Below, piece by piece: positions 1 to 8,386 of a stretch of 64,000 bases of DNA (the stretch's first letter is position 1; each line of letters begins with the position of its first letter). The DNA comes from UTCHB3 sp964625575 (lineage in GTDB: Bacteria > Bacteroidota > Ignavibacteria > Ignavibacteriales > Ignavibacteriaceae), in assembly GCA_964625575.1 (NCBI GenBank), contig CAZVBQ010000018.1:6627-70626 (forward strand). The letters are read 5' to 3'. A model generated the notes under the pieces. That model worked only from the letters and a program-made list of their open reading frames with translations. It had not been told where the DNA came from and did not search any database. The position numbers were made by a program, and so were the translations under genes.

Positions 1-2
1 TT

Positions 3-71
3 ATCTATCTTGAACCCGCTGACATAAAGGCTGCCCTGAAGTTTGCGTCTGAAACTCTTCATCAGAATTAG
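3..71 (+). CDS. DUF433 family protein, C-terminal fragment
   Basis: Only the last 22 or so codons lie in the window; the gene starts to the left of it. The visible tail reads YLEPADIKAALKFA followed by SETLHQN and a TAG stop. The pattern 'YP.L...DI.AAL.FA' is the usual end of DUF433 proteins, small winged-helix proteins often found as antitoxin-like partners of PIN or DUF5615 toxins. The identification rests on this short match. No partner toxin can be seen because the upstream side is cut off. Confidence 0.55.
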   Translation: MYLEPADIKAALKFASETLHQN

Positions 72-151
72 AAAACTACCACTTCTCCCTCGATAATACC
101 CCGTCAATTTCTTAATTTTACACACTCATTAATTTTTAATAGTTGGCGACA

Positions 152-661
152 ATGACACTCACGGAATTGTTCAGAGGCAGGAAGATCACCTGGAAACAGG
201 AGAGGTTTTTCAGGCAGGAGTACACTCTTTTCGCGGATAATGAGAGGGTGGCGGCAATGCGCTATCCTAAGTTCTTTAGTAACGCGGTTGAGATCGAGAT
301 GCTGGGGCATGTTTACGTCGCGTACCAGCCGAAGCTTTTCAGCGGAAGGGTAGAAATGAAAGACCGGGCAACAGGCACGGTGGTTGCCGTTATGCCAAAG
401 GAAAAGCTTCTTAAAGACAGCGAAATGGTGATCAACGGGCAAACCTTCCTCTTTCACCGCACATTCATGGGACAGCGGTTCTCCATTCTTAGTGACACGG
501 GAGCCGTCCTTTTCGAAATAATCAAGAGAAGCTTTTTCAGAACTGAAGCCGACATTAAAGCCGATCCAATTTTCGCCGCTAAAGATGAGTTCCCTTTGCT
601 GGTTGTTTTTGCCTGGTACCAGGTTCTCAGAATCCAGCACCGTCAGGCTGCCGCGGCTTAG
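152..661 (+). CDS. Hypothetical protein, possibly LURP-one/Tubby-like
   Basis: An intact 169-residue cytosolic protein with no signal peptide or membrane segment. It is rich in predicted beta strand, with basic and aromatic residues (WKQERFFRQEY near the N-terminus). The alternation of short strands, and a phrase like 'VEMKDRATGTVVAVM' near residues 65-80, loosely recall LURP-one/Tubby-C scaffolds, but this is a guess and I do not recognise a family with certainty. I chose the ATG at 152; a TTG nine bases earlier is possible. Neither has a clear Shine-Dalgarno sequence. It faces the convergent barrel gene, whose stop is four bases away, so the two transcripts probably overlap at their 3' ends. 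Confidence 0.6.
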   Translation: MTLTELFRGRKITWKQERFFRQEYTLFADNERVAAMRYPKFFSNAVEIEMLGHVYVAYQPKLFSGRVEMKDRATGTVVAVMPKEKLLKDSEMVINGQTFLFHRTFMGQRFSILSDTGAVLFEIIKRSFFRTEADIKADPIFAAKDEFPLLVVFAWYQVLRIQHRQAAAA

Positions 662-664
662 AGG

Positions 665-1624
665 TTACTCAATATCGAAGCGGAGCCCCGCAATCAAACG
701 CGGCACATCGGAAATATAGGCTTCAGCGAACCAACCTATCGCTTTCTTCGGAGTTATAGTGCCTTTCATCTCAAGTGTCAATGAGTTGCCCAGCCTGTAG
801 AAATCATCAGTCAATATCCCTCTGAGCCCGATATTATTGTCGGTGTGATTGTAGTAGGCTTTTAATTCCCAATATTTTCTCAAATCCGGATCGAAAAAGG
901 CAAGTGGTGATGTTATGATGGTAAAGCCAAAACTCAGGCTTTTCTGCCGGGTGTTGTAGAGTCCTTCAATCGTAAACTCAAGGTGTTGCTTGTCATCCTT
1001 TATCAGGTCGTGTCTGATCTCGCCGCGAACATAGTTCTGATCGTGAAATTTCTCATAGGAAAGTTCGAAAATGGTGCTGAAAATGGAAGCGCTGGTGTAC
1101 TCAACCTCACAATAATTTGCAATGAACTCCCTGTTGAAAAAATTCGGATTATTAATCTCATTGATACTGCCGAGCGCCACTTCAAAAGTGCCGGCTCCTG
1201 TTTTCTGAAAGACCCTGAAACCATCCAGCCAACCGTTGCTGCCGAGACCGGTTGAAGATACAAACCCCTTGATCGAGGGTATTGCGCCGAGCTGCATCCG
1301 GAGATCTGAAAATTGTTTTTCAAGATACAATTGCCGGAGGTTCAGATTGAACCGTCTCGATTCACCCTTTACCCTGAAATCTTTCAGTGTTTCCCAGCGT
1401 GACTGGAAAGAGCTTCCCGTGGATGTCAATCCGTTGATGGAGACAATTCCCGCCACGTCAATTTCGAACGGAATCCGGAGTGACGCTTGTAGCCGGTTGG
1501 CGAATTCACCGAGATCGATAAGGTCGTATCGTGTCTCCCAGATCATCGAAATATCAGTGAGTTTCTGCGCGCCAAGTTGTGAAGCAAAAATGGTGATCAG
1601 CAGTAAAAATGCTTTTGTTTTCAT
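665..1624 (-). CDS. Outer-membrane beta-barrel protein (hypothetical)
   Basis: A 319-residue exported protein. The first 19 residues form a Sec signal peptide (MKTKAFLLLITIFASQLGA) with likely cleavage before Gln20. The mature part is a run of alternating polar/aromatic strands (for example FNLNLRQLYLEKQF, HLEFTIEGLYN, SLTLEMKGTI) and ends in a strand with Phe near the C-terminus (AGLRFDIE), as expected of a small porin-like barrel of about 12-14 strands. No specific family is recognised and no substrate can be assigned. It is a single gene on the minus strand between two plus-strand units. Confidence 0.65.
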   Translation of the reverse strand: MKTKAFLLLITIFASQLGAQKLTDISMIWETRYDLIDLGEFANRLQASLRIPFEIDVAGIVSINGLTSTGSSFQSRWETLKDFRVKGESRRFNLNLRQLYLEKQFSDLRMQLGAIPSIKGFVSSTGLGSNGWLDGFRVFQKTGAGTFEVALGSINEINNPNFFNREFIANYCEVEYTSASIFSTIFELSYEKFHDQNYVRGEIRHDLIKDDKQHLEFTIEGLYNTRQKSLSFGFTIITSPLAFFDPDLRKYWELKAYYNHTDNNIGLRGILTDDFYRLGNSLTLEMKGTITPKKAIGWFAEAYISDVPRLIAGLRFDIE

Positions 1625-1735
1625 GTTTTTCTTGTTTTACAGATAACGCCGCGCGGCGCGGGGGAGTTCATCATGGGCTGCATTTCATGCAATCCGGTGG
1701 CGAATAAAATATTTTAACAGGAAATGAAAATTAAT

Positions 1736-1743
1736 TATATTGC
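1736..1743 (+). promoter_or_regulatory. Candidate -7 promoter element of the L31 gene
   Basis: TATATTGC lies 45 bases before the L31 start, in AT-rich DNA. Bacteroidota promoters use a -7 box close to TAnnTTTG rather than TATAAT. The same octamer occurs upstream of the GlmU-like gene, and a one-base variant precedes the lipoprotein gene near 20.1 kb. I see no convincing -33 TTG box, so the call is tentative. Confidence 0.35.
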
Positions 1744-1787
1744 AAAACTGTTTAGTTATTTTAGTAAAACAAAAAAACGCGAGAAAA

Positions 1788-2039
1788 ATGAAAAAAGGAA
1801 TTCATCCTCACTATAGGCCGGTAGTGTTCAAAGACTTTTCGTGTGATTTCGCCATTCTTACGAAATCAACCATAAAAGCTTCTGAAACGATCGTATGGGA
1901 AGATGGAAATACTTATCCGCTTGTAAGGCTTGAGATTTCCAGTGGTTCACATCCCTTCTTCACCGGCAAACAGAAACTTCTTGATACCGCAGGTAGAGTA
2001 GAGAAGTTTATGAAGAAGTACGCAAAACCAGGGAAATAA
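1788..2039 (+). CDS. rpmE2: 50S ribosomal protein L31, type B
   Basis: An 83-residue protein beginning MKKGIHPHYRPVVFKD, the standard start of L31, and containing the SSGSHPFFTGKQK block near residues 52-64. It has a single cysteine and lacks the paired cysteines of zinc-binding L31, so it is the zinc-independent B type, which often replaces or supplements the zinc form under zinc limitation. An upstream in-frame extension exists, but the family start is the ATG at 1788. The gene stands alone with its own promoter-like box and a strong terminator. Confidence 0.95.
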   Translation: MKKGIHPHYRPVVFKDFSCDFAILTKSTIKASETIVWEDGNTYPLVRLEISSGSHPFFTGKQKLLDTAGRVEKFMKKYAKPGK

Positions 2040-2061
2040 GCCCATTAAGGTTTTTGAACGG

Positions 2062-2097
2062 AAAGGCTGCTCATTTGGGCAGCCTTTTTTCGTTTTT
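2062..2097 (+). terminator. Rho-independent terminator after rpmE2
   Basis: A nine-base-pair stem (AAAGGCTGC pairing with GCAGCCTTT) with an eight-base loop, followed by a T-rich tract. It lies 22 bases after the L31 stop codon. Confidence 0.85.
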
Positions 2098-2146
2098 AAA
2101 GGGGGTGTCAAGGGCCGAAAGTAAAAACTCTTTCTTTCGAAATACT

Positions 2147-2154
2147 TATATTGC
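2147..2154 (+). promoter_or_regulatory. Candidate -7 promoter element of the GlmU-like gene
   Basis: TATATTGC, the same octamer as upstream of rpmE2, lies 33 bases before the start codon in a region left free by the preceding terminator. The -33 element is not obvious. Confidence 0.35.
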
Positions 2155-2186
2155 ATTTTTCTTAGAATCTTTTAGTAGAGCATAAA

Positions 2187-3458
2187 ATGCAGATCTGTCT
2201 TTTCGAGGATATCTATTACGATCATTTCGAACCAATGATCCTTACGAGGCCAACATACAATTTATTTTGTGGTATCCACACGCTTCGCGACAAGATTAAA
2301 AGGGCTTATCCCGGTTTTGACATAGTTTTTCACACACGTGGTTACCTGAAACCATTCATCGGGTTGAAGAATCCCGTTTTCAGGGTTAATGAAATTGATC
2401 ACGATGAATGTCTCTTTATTAACGGCAGAATTATCGCCCCGCCTGACCTGGCGAACATCATCAAAATTGACGCTCCGGGAGACAGGCTTTATCTTAACGG
2501 CGAGACGATTATCGCCGCGAAGGTTTCAGGGAAAAAACTCGAAAATCTTAAATTGGGGCTCGATGATCTGATCACCATTTCAGATTTCGACGGTATTCCC
2601 GTTGAACAGGTGGAAGTAAAATACGCCACCTACATCTGGGATCTGATACACAGCAACGCGAAAGAGATATCGAACGATTTTTATGCCTACATGGATATTC
2701 ATGGTTTCGGACCCAATGACCGGGTCAGGGGGGACGTTCACGAGAGCGCTGTTCTGATAGAGAAAGAGAACATCTACCTTCATGAAACTGCCCGGATCAT
2801 GCCCGGGGCGGTTATTGATGCTTCCACCGGACCTGTTTTCATCAATGCCGATGCTCTTATCTACCCCAATGCAGTGATCGAGGGACCTGTCTGTATTGGC
2901 AGGGGCACTAAAGTAAAACCCGCGGCATCGATCTACAGCGGCGTTACTGTCGGGAAAGTCTGCAAAGTGGGTGGAGAGATTGAAGGTTCCATTATATCCC
3001 CCTATACCAACAAGCAGCACTCAGGATTCATGGGCCACGCCTATATTGGTAGCTGGGTGAATATTGGCGCTGACACAAACAATAGTGATCTGAAAAACAA
3101 TTACGGCACCGTAAAAATCATGGTAAATGGCGACCAGGTTGACTCCGGTCAGCAGTTCCTTGGTCTGATAATGGGTGATCACTCGAAAACCGCCATCAAC
3201 ACCATGTTCAACACAGGCACTGTGGTCGGCTTTTCAAGCAATATTTTTGGTCCGGGCTTCCCTGCGAAATACATCCCAAGCTTCGCGTGGGGAGGTGCGG
3301 ACATGATGACCACATACGACATTGAAAAGAGCCTTGAGACAGCCAAAAGAGTGGTTCAGAGGCGAAACAGGACGATTTCCGAAACAGAAGAACAGCTCTT
3401 CCGCAAGGTTTTTGACCTGACCCACAAACAGAGAAGGAAGATGGGATTCCCGTATTAA
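2187..3458 (+). CDS. GlmU-like sugar nucleotidyltransferase (alternative bacteroidotal GlmU)
   Basis: A 423-residue cytosolic protein. The N-terminal half is a divergent nucleotidyltransferase domain (MQICLFEDIYYDHFEPMILTRPTY, with TRP replacing the usual pyrophosphorylase loop). The second half, from about residue 190, is a left-handed beta-helix of hexapeptide repeats (GAVIDASTGPVFINADALIYPNAVIEGPVCIG). This layout matches the alternative GlmU-like family of Bacteroidota, thought to supply UDP-N-acetylglucosamine or a related activated sugar for envelope synthesis. The exact sugar is not proven. It is a single gene; a low-complexity repeat cluster follows it. Confidence 0.8.
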   Translation: MQICLFEDIYYDHFEPMILTRPTYNLFCGIHTLRDKIKRAYPGFDIVFHTRGYLKPFIGLKNPVFRVNEIDHDECLFINGRIIAPPDLANIIKIDAPGDRLYLNGETIIAAKVSGKKLENLKLGLDDLITISDFDGIPVEQVEVKYATYIWDLIHSNAKEISNDFYAYMDIHGFGPNDRVRGDVHESAVLIEKENIYLHETARIMPGAVIDASTGPVFINADALIYPNAVIEGPVCIGRGTKVKPAASIYSGVTVGKVCKVGGEIEGSIISPYTNKQHSGFMGHAYIGSWVNIGADTNNSDLKNNYGTVKIMVNGDQVDSGQQFLGLIMGDHSKTAINTMFNTGTVVGFSSNIFGPGFPAKYIPSFAWGGADMMTTYDIEKSLETAKRVVQRRNRTISETEEQLFRKVFDLTHKQRRKMGFPY

Positions 3459-3474
3459 GAGGTCAGTGGTTAGA

Positions 3475-3580
3475 GGTTAGTGGTCAGGTATGATCCGCAG
3501 TCGCAGAATGATGTATGAAATATGACTTATGACGTATGATATATAGTGTATGATCCGCCGCGGCGGAATGAGTTGTGGGT
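3475..3580. repeat. Degenerate TATGA/GCCGCGGCGG intergenic repeat
   Basis: The spacer between the GlmU-like gene and rsmB consists mostly of diverged copies of 'GTATGATCCGC' and 'ATGTATGAAATATGA', including a palindromic CCGCCGCGGCGG core. The same vocabulary (GTATGA followed by a CCGCC/GGCGG palindrome) reappears near 41.35 kb and as a clean 50-bp tandem array near 53.6 kb, so this is a dispersed intergenic repeat family. Confidence 0.6.
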
Positions 3581-3610
3581 GGATTTATTGTTAGCTTAAA
3601 AATTTAGAAT

Positions 3611-4972
3611 ATGGAAATTGAAGAACACAGAGTGAAAGATCTTTATACCGGTGTGAGAGGCACTGCCGTCAAGATACTTGACAGGATTGAACGGACAGAC
3701 TCATATCTGGAAAAATTACTTGACTATGAGTTGAAGAACTCCGACCTCTCCGGTCAGGATAAAGCCCTCCTTTATGAACTTGTTCACGGAGTGGTCAGAT
3801 GGATGGGGAGGCTCGACTGGATATTGGCAGGTTTTTACAAAGGTCAGTTCTCGAAAGCGATCCCGGTCTTAAAAAACGCGCTTCGAGTGGCACTTTATCA
3901 GATAATGTTTCTTGACAAGATACCTGATTACGCGATCGTGAACGAAGCGGTTGATTTTGTCAAGAAGCTTCAAGGCCAGAAGCCCGCGGATATTACCAAC
4001 GCGGTGCTCAGAAACATTATCCGCTCAAAAAACGGATTAAGATACCCCGATCCAAATGAAAACGTGGTTAGTTACCTCGCGGCGTATTATTCGCATCCCA
4101 CATGGCTAACCAAGAGATGGGTTGACCGTTATGGACGTGAAGCAGTTGAAGCCCTGATGGCCGCCAACAATGAACGTCCGACTCTAACACTAAGGATCAA
4201 CGGACTAAAAGTTGACAAACAGGAGTTTGAGGGACTTCTTCAGTCGGTTAATCTTAAATATGCCCCGGGTGTATACAACGATCATTTTTACAGACTTCAG
4301 ATTCTGACCAATATACAGAGCTGGCAGTACTTCTCTGAAGGATACTTCGCGATACAGGATGAAAGCACCGGTATGCCGTGCCTTCTTTTGGATGTAAAGC
4401 CTGGAATGCGGGTTCTCGATATGTGCGCGGCTCCGGGAGGGAAAAGTGCTTATATCGCTGATCTGATGAGCAACACCGGTGAAATAGTGGCGTTGGACAA
4501 GTTTGAGAGCCGCGTTAAAATGATGCAGGCAAACCTTGACCGGCTTGGTGTATCGATCGTAAATTTCGTGACAACGGATGCTTTGGAGTATGAGGATGAA
4601 CTTTTTGACAGGGTTTTGGTGGATGCCCCTTGTTCAGGTCTCGGAACCCTCTCAAAAAAGCCGGATATCAAATGGAAAAGGGATCTTCTCGATATTAAAA
4701 AACTGACACCACTTCAGGATGAGTTACTGAATAAAGCCTCTGAAATGGTGAAACCCGGCGGGGCCGTGGTTTATAGCACTTGCACTGTGGAACCTGAGGA
4801 GAACTACGGGGTGGTTCAGAAATTCCTCAGTGAACACTCAAATTTCAGGCTTGACCACGCGTCAGCCTACGTTAATAATAACATCGTTGACGGGAATGGG
4901 TGCATCCAGTCTCTGCCACACAGGGACAAGATGGACGGAGCATTCTCGGCACGCTTGGTAAGAACAGAATAG
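3611..4972 (+). CDS. rsmB: 16S rRNA (cytosine-967-C5)-methyltransferase RsmB
   Basis: A 453-residue cytosolic enzyme that methylates C967 of 16S rRNA using S-adenosylmethionine. It has an N-terminal NusB-like RNA-binding domain (about residues 12-150) and a C-terminal Rossmann methyltransferase. The SAM loop LDMCAAPGGKSAY is near residues 268-280. The two family cysteines are in DAPCSGLG (near 340) and YSTCTVEPEEN (near 390). Length is normal for the family. It begins a run of plus-strand genes; the RodZ-like gene starts 13 bases after its stop, so the two are probably co-transcribed. Confidence 0.95.
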   Translation: MEIEEHRVKDLYTGVRGTAVKILDRIERTDSYLEKLLDYELKNSDLSGQDKALLYELVHGVVRWMGRLDWILAGFYKGQFSKAIPVLKNALRVALYQIMFLDKIPDYAIVNEAVDFVKKLQGQKPADITNAVLRNIIRSKNGLRYPDPNENVVSYLAAYYSHPTWLTKRWVDRYGREAVEALMAANNERPTLTLRINGLKVDKQEFEGLLQSVNLKYAPGVYNDHFYRLQILTNIQSWQYFSEGYFAIQDESTGMPCLLLDVKPGMRVLDMCAAPGGKSAYIADLMSNTGEIVALDKFESRVKMMQANLDRLGVSIVNFVTTDALEYEDELFDRVLVDAPCSGLGTLSKKPDIKWKRDLLDIKKLTPLQDELLNKASEMVKPGGAVVYSTCTVEPEENYGVVQKFLSEHSNFRLDHASAYVNNNIVDGNGCIQSLPHRDKMDGAFSARLVRTE

Positions 4973-4985
4973 GAAGAGGAAAGAA

Positions 4986-5966
4986 ATGACCCATACAGAG
5001 TTAGGGCAGCAGCTAAGGATCGCCCGGGAGCGACTCGGTATCGATATAAAAGAAGCTGCCGTGTCTATCAGGATCGATTCCAAATTTATTGAAAAAATGG
5101 AGAGCGGCGACTTTACATTTCTTGCCGAAGTGTATGTCAGATCCTTCGTCAAGGAGTACGCTGCTGTTCTGCAATTAAATCCGGATGAAGTGCTTGAGGC
5201 ATACAAGAAAGCCGGAAAAGAACATGAACCCAAACCTTCGCGTCAGGCACCGCCGGTACAGACACCCCCTCCGGCACCACCTCCACAGCCGGGTTATCAG
5301 CCGGTACAGACACCACAGGCCAGTCAGGAGTCGCTTTATAACGAGCCTGAGCAACTGAGGGAGCCAAAACCAGAGCGTCCAAAAGTGGATGTTCAAGCGA
5401 AACTGCGTGAAATGCTTGAAAAATTCATGGCGGAAGGAAAGGGAAATTTTCTTAAAGGTTTGATTGGTTCCAGGAACGGTTATATCACTCTCGGCGTGAT
5501 AGCTGTTGCTTTGATCCTGATACTTTACGCTATTTTTTCAGGTAAATCGGGGAAATCAGATATCACCACTGACAACAAGAAGGTGGATGAATTGATAACG
5601 GGTGTACAGGATACCACGAATAAATTTGCCGGAACAACACTTCCGGAAGCAAAGCTTCCTCCGGATGCAGATACAGTGATCCTCGTGTTGAACACAAAGG
5701 ATACCACCAGGATAAAAGCGGTAATCGACAAAACCGACACTTTGAAGCAGATTGTGCTTGAGCCCGCGGTGCCCCGCACGCTGAACGCGAGCAAACGGAT
5801 CGATCTCAAAGTTGAGAATTCTGCAATACTCTCTGTAATTCTTAACGAAAAACCCCTTACACTCCCAAAAAAGAAGGGGATCCAGACATTCAGTATCGAC
5901 AAAAACGGATTAATCACCAAGACCGCTCCGAAGAATGAGAAACGACCCAAGAAAAAGAATCCTTGA
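4986..5966 (+). CDS. RodZ-like helix-turn-helix membrane protein
   Basis: A 326-residue bitopic inner-membrane protein. Residues 3-70 form a RodZ-type HTH_25 domain (LGQQLRIARERLGIDIKEAA). A proline/glutamine-rich linker follows (about 77-125), then a single membrane helix (about 165-184) and a periplasmic DUF4115-like beta domain ending in a lysine-rich tail. RodZ proteins link MreB to the elongation machinery and shape the rod cell; here that role is inferred from architecture. The 3' end overlaps the ligA start by 32 bases, in a different frame. Confidence 0.8.
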   Translation: MTHTELGQQLRIARERLGIDIKEAAVSIRIDSKFIEKMESGDFTFLAEVYVRSFVKEYAAVLQLNPDEVLEAYKKAGKEHEPKPSRQAPPVQTPPPAPPPQPGYQPVQTPQASQESLYNEPEQLREPKPERPKVDVQAKLREMLEKFMAEGKGNFLKGLIGSRNGYITLGVIAVALILILYAIFSGKSGKSDITTDNKKVDELITGVQDTTNKFAGTTLPEAKLPPDADTVILVLNTKDTTRIKAVIDKTDTLKQIVLEPAVPRTLNASKRIDLKVENSAILSVILNEKPLTLPKKKGIQTFSIDKNGLITKTAPKNEKRPKKKNP

Positions 5967-7971
5967 GCTGATCAAAGAGATCAGATACCATGATCACAAG
6001 TACTATGTGCTTTCTGATCCTGAGATCACTGATCTCGAATATGACATGCTCTACAAGGAGCTCGAACGTCTTGAGAATGAAAATCCTGAACTGATTCAGC
6101 CTGACAGTCCCACCCGGAGGGTTGGAAGCGATCTGCAGAACGATTTCAAGCCTGTTCCGCACAGGTATCCGATGCTCAGCCTTGCCAACACCTATAATGA
6201 GGGGGAACTTTGGGATTTTGACCGCCGGGTCAGGGAAGCCCTTCCCCCCGGAGAAAATGTTGAGTATGTGGTTGAATACAAGATCGACGGACTTTCAGTA
6301 AGCCTTCGTTATGAGAACAATCTCCTCGTGGTGGCCGCTACCAGAGGTGACGGTACAACCGGCGAAGATGTTACACTGAACGTAAAAACAATTAAATCGG
6401 TGCCCCTCTCAATAAACGCCGATGCCCTTGCTGAAGGTGTTCCCTCATCCTTCGAAGTGAGGGGTGAAGCCTACATGGAAAAAGCTGTTTTTGAGCGACT
6501 TAACGCTGAAAGGACAGCCCGTGGAGAAAAGATCTTCGCCAACCCCCGCAACCTTGCCTCGGGCACATTAAAACTTCTTGATCCCTCGGAAACAGCCAAG
6601 CGCCCGCTACAGATATTTACCTACTATTTCATGAGCGCGGAGAACCCGAACGGGAGCCAGTTTGAAGTGCTGCACTATCTTCAGAAACTTGGTTTCAGGG
6701 TTAATGGCGCTTACAGGCTCTGCCAAAGCATCGAAGAGGTTCTCGACTATTGCAGGGAACTTGAAGTAAAGAGGGACGAACTGCCCTACGAAGTTGACGG
6801 AGTGGTGATCAAGGTTAACTCATTCAGGCAACAGGAGATACTGGGAAGTATCGCCAAGTCGCCACGCTGGGCGTGTGCTTTCAAATTCAAAGCCAAACAG
6901 GCTAAAACGCTCTTGAAATCGATCACCTGGCAGGTGGGAAGAACCGGAGCAATTACACCTGTTGCCGAACTGGAGCCTGTTTTCCTTGCCGGCTCGACGA
7001 TCAGCAGGGCGACACTTCACAATTTTGATGAGATCAGCAGGAAGGATATCAGAAAAGGGGATACAGTCATCATCGAAAAAGGTGGTGACGTGATCCCAAA
7101 GGTGGTATCCGTGGTATTGGAGGAGCGTCCGGAGGATTCATCCCCCGAACAACCGCCCGTTGTTTGTCCCGTCTGCGGTACGGAAGTGTTCAGACCCGAA
7201 AATGAAGTGGCGTTTTACTGCGAGAACGGTGAGTGTGCTGCTCAGATCAAGGGACGTATCGAGCATTTCGCTTCGCGAACGGCGATGGATATTGAAGGAC
7301 TTGGCAGCTCGATAACCGAGCTGTTCGTTGAGCTCGGCTTTCTGAAAACTTACGCCGATATCTACCGGTTGCATGAAAGGGAGCTTGAGCTTAAAATGAT
7401 GGACCGGTTCGGAGAAAAAAGTATCGACAACCTTCTGAACGCCATTGAAGAGAGCAAAAACAGACCGTTTCACAAAGTGCTGTTCGCGCTTGGCATCCGG
7501 TATGTGGGCGCGGGGGCGGCAAAAAAACTTGCTGATCATTTCGGTAGTCTCGATTCGCTGATGAAAGCGGATAAAGAAAAAATTACCGGGGTGTATGAGA
7601 TCGGTGACTCAATCGCCGGAAGCGTGCGAAAATTCTTCTCAGACGCGCACAATCTCCATCTGATCGAGGAATTGAAAAGCGCGGGACTGAACTTTGAAGC
7701 AGAGAAAAAAGCGGAAGTCGCCGACAACTTCTTCAAAAACAAATCATTTGTCCTCACGGGAACGCTCTCGCGGTTGAAAAGGGATGACGCGGCCGAAAAG
7801 ATCGCCTCACTCGGTGGGAAGACTGCTTCGAGCGTAAGCAAAAATACCGATTATGTGATCGCCGGCGAGTCTGCCGGTTCGAAACTTGATAAAGCCCAAA
7901 AGCTCGGAGTGAAAGTGATTGACGAAGATACCTTTATTGATCACCTTGCCGAAGCAGGTATCGAAATTTAA
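5935..7971 (+). CDS. ligA: NAD-dependent DNA ligase LigA
   Basis: A full-length 678-residue ligase that seals nicks during replication and repair using NAD+. Visible parts are the N-terminal Ia domain with the HDHKYYV motif, the adenylation KxDG motif (VEYKIDGLS, lysine near residue 116), an OB fold, a four-cysteine zinc finger (CPVCG ... CENGEC near 411-435), helix-hairpin-helix repeats, and a C-terminal BRCT domain (about 598-678, FVLTGTLSRLKRDDA). The start overlaps the preceding gene by 32 bases; the MRNDPRKRILELIKEIRYHD N-terminus is typical, which supports it. Confidence 0.97.
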   Translation: MRNDPRKRILELIKEIRYHDHKYYVLSDPEITDLEYDMLYKELERLENENPELIQPDSPTRRVGSDLQNDFKPVPHRYPMLSLANTYNEGELWDFDRRVREALPPGENVEYVVEYKIDGLSVSLRYENNLLVVAATRGDGTTGEDVTLNVKTIKSVPLSINADALAEGVPSSFEVRGEAYMEKAVFERLNAERTARGEKIFANPRNLASGTLKLLDPSETAKRPLQIFTYYFMSAENPNGSQFEVLHYLQKLGFRVNGAYRLCQSIEEVLDYCRELEVKRDELPYEVDGVVIKVNSFRQQEILGSIAKSPRWACAFKFKAKQAKTLLKSITWQVGRTGAITPVAELEPVFLAGSTISRATLHNFDEISRKDIRKGDTVIIEKGGDVIPKVVSVVLEERPEDSSPEQPPVVCPVCGTEVFRPENEVAFYCENGECAAQIKGRIEHFASRTAMDIEGLGSSITELFVELGFLKTYADIYRLHERELELKMMDRFGEKSIDNLLNAIEESKNRPFHKVLFALGIRYVGAGAAKKLADHFGSLDSLMKADKEKITGVYEIGDSIAGSVRKFFSDAHNLHLIEELKSAGLNFEAEKKAEVADNFFKNKSFVLTGTLSRLKRDDAAEKIASLGGKTASSVSKNTDYVIAGESAGSKLDKAQKLGVKVIDEDTFIDHLAEAGIEI

Positions 7972-8011
7972 TTCACCATGAGAGTGCCATTTAATATCAA
8001 ATTACGATAAC

Positions 8012-8362
8012 ATGAACCATAAGATCACTCAGATAGACGAAATTTCAGTAGTAACCCTCGAAGAAAAACGGCTTGACGCGAACATATCGGGTCTTGTGAA
8101 AGGGGAGTTCGGAAACCTTGTCAAAAACATGCACGTTAGAAAATTAGTGATCGACCTGACCGCTGTTGAAAGTTGCGACAGTAGCGGATTAAGCACTCTG
8201 CTTGTGGCTAACAGATTGGTGAGTGGCGTTCACGGTGGATTAAGGATCGTTTGTCCTTCAAAGAAGATACTCACGCTGATCAAGATCACGCAGCTCGATA
8301 GAGTGTTGCGGCTTTGCTCTTCCGTTGAGGAAGCCGTGCACGATCTGAAATCGATCCACTAA
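8012..8362 (+). CDS. STAS-domain protein (anti-sigma factor antagonist-like)
   Basis: A 116-residue single-domain STAS protein. The conserved loop CDSSGLSTLL near residues 55-64 holds the serine that is phosphorylated in SpoIIAA/RsbV-type antagonists, so it may take part in a partner-switching circuit. No anti-sigma kinase or phosphatase gene is seen in the window, so its partner must be elsewhere. It lies 40 bases after ligA and 24 before a symporter gene. Confidence 0.8.
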   Translation: MNHKITQIDEISVVTLEEKRLDANISGLVKGEFGNLVKNMHVRKLVIDLTAVESCDSSGLSTLLVANRLVSGVHGGLRIVCPSKKILTLIKITQLDRVLRLCSSVEEAVHDLKSIH

Positions 8363-8386
8363 CCCGGCACTGTTAATGAGGATAGA

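Noticed and set aside
104..640. A long reverse-strand reading frame (178 codons)
   Set aside because: It lies fully opposite the hypothetical gene at 152-661, which has more protein-like composition; the reverse frame has many Cys/His and no family resemblance.
5525..5950. Reverse frame of 141 codons inside the RodZ-like gene
   Set aside because: It is the complement of a strongly predicted gene and has no own ribosome binding site or family features.
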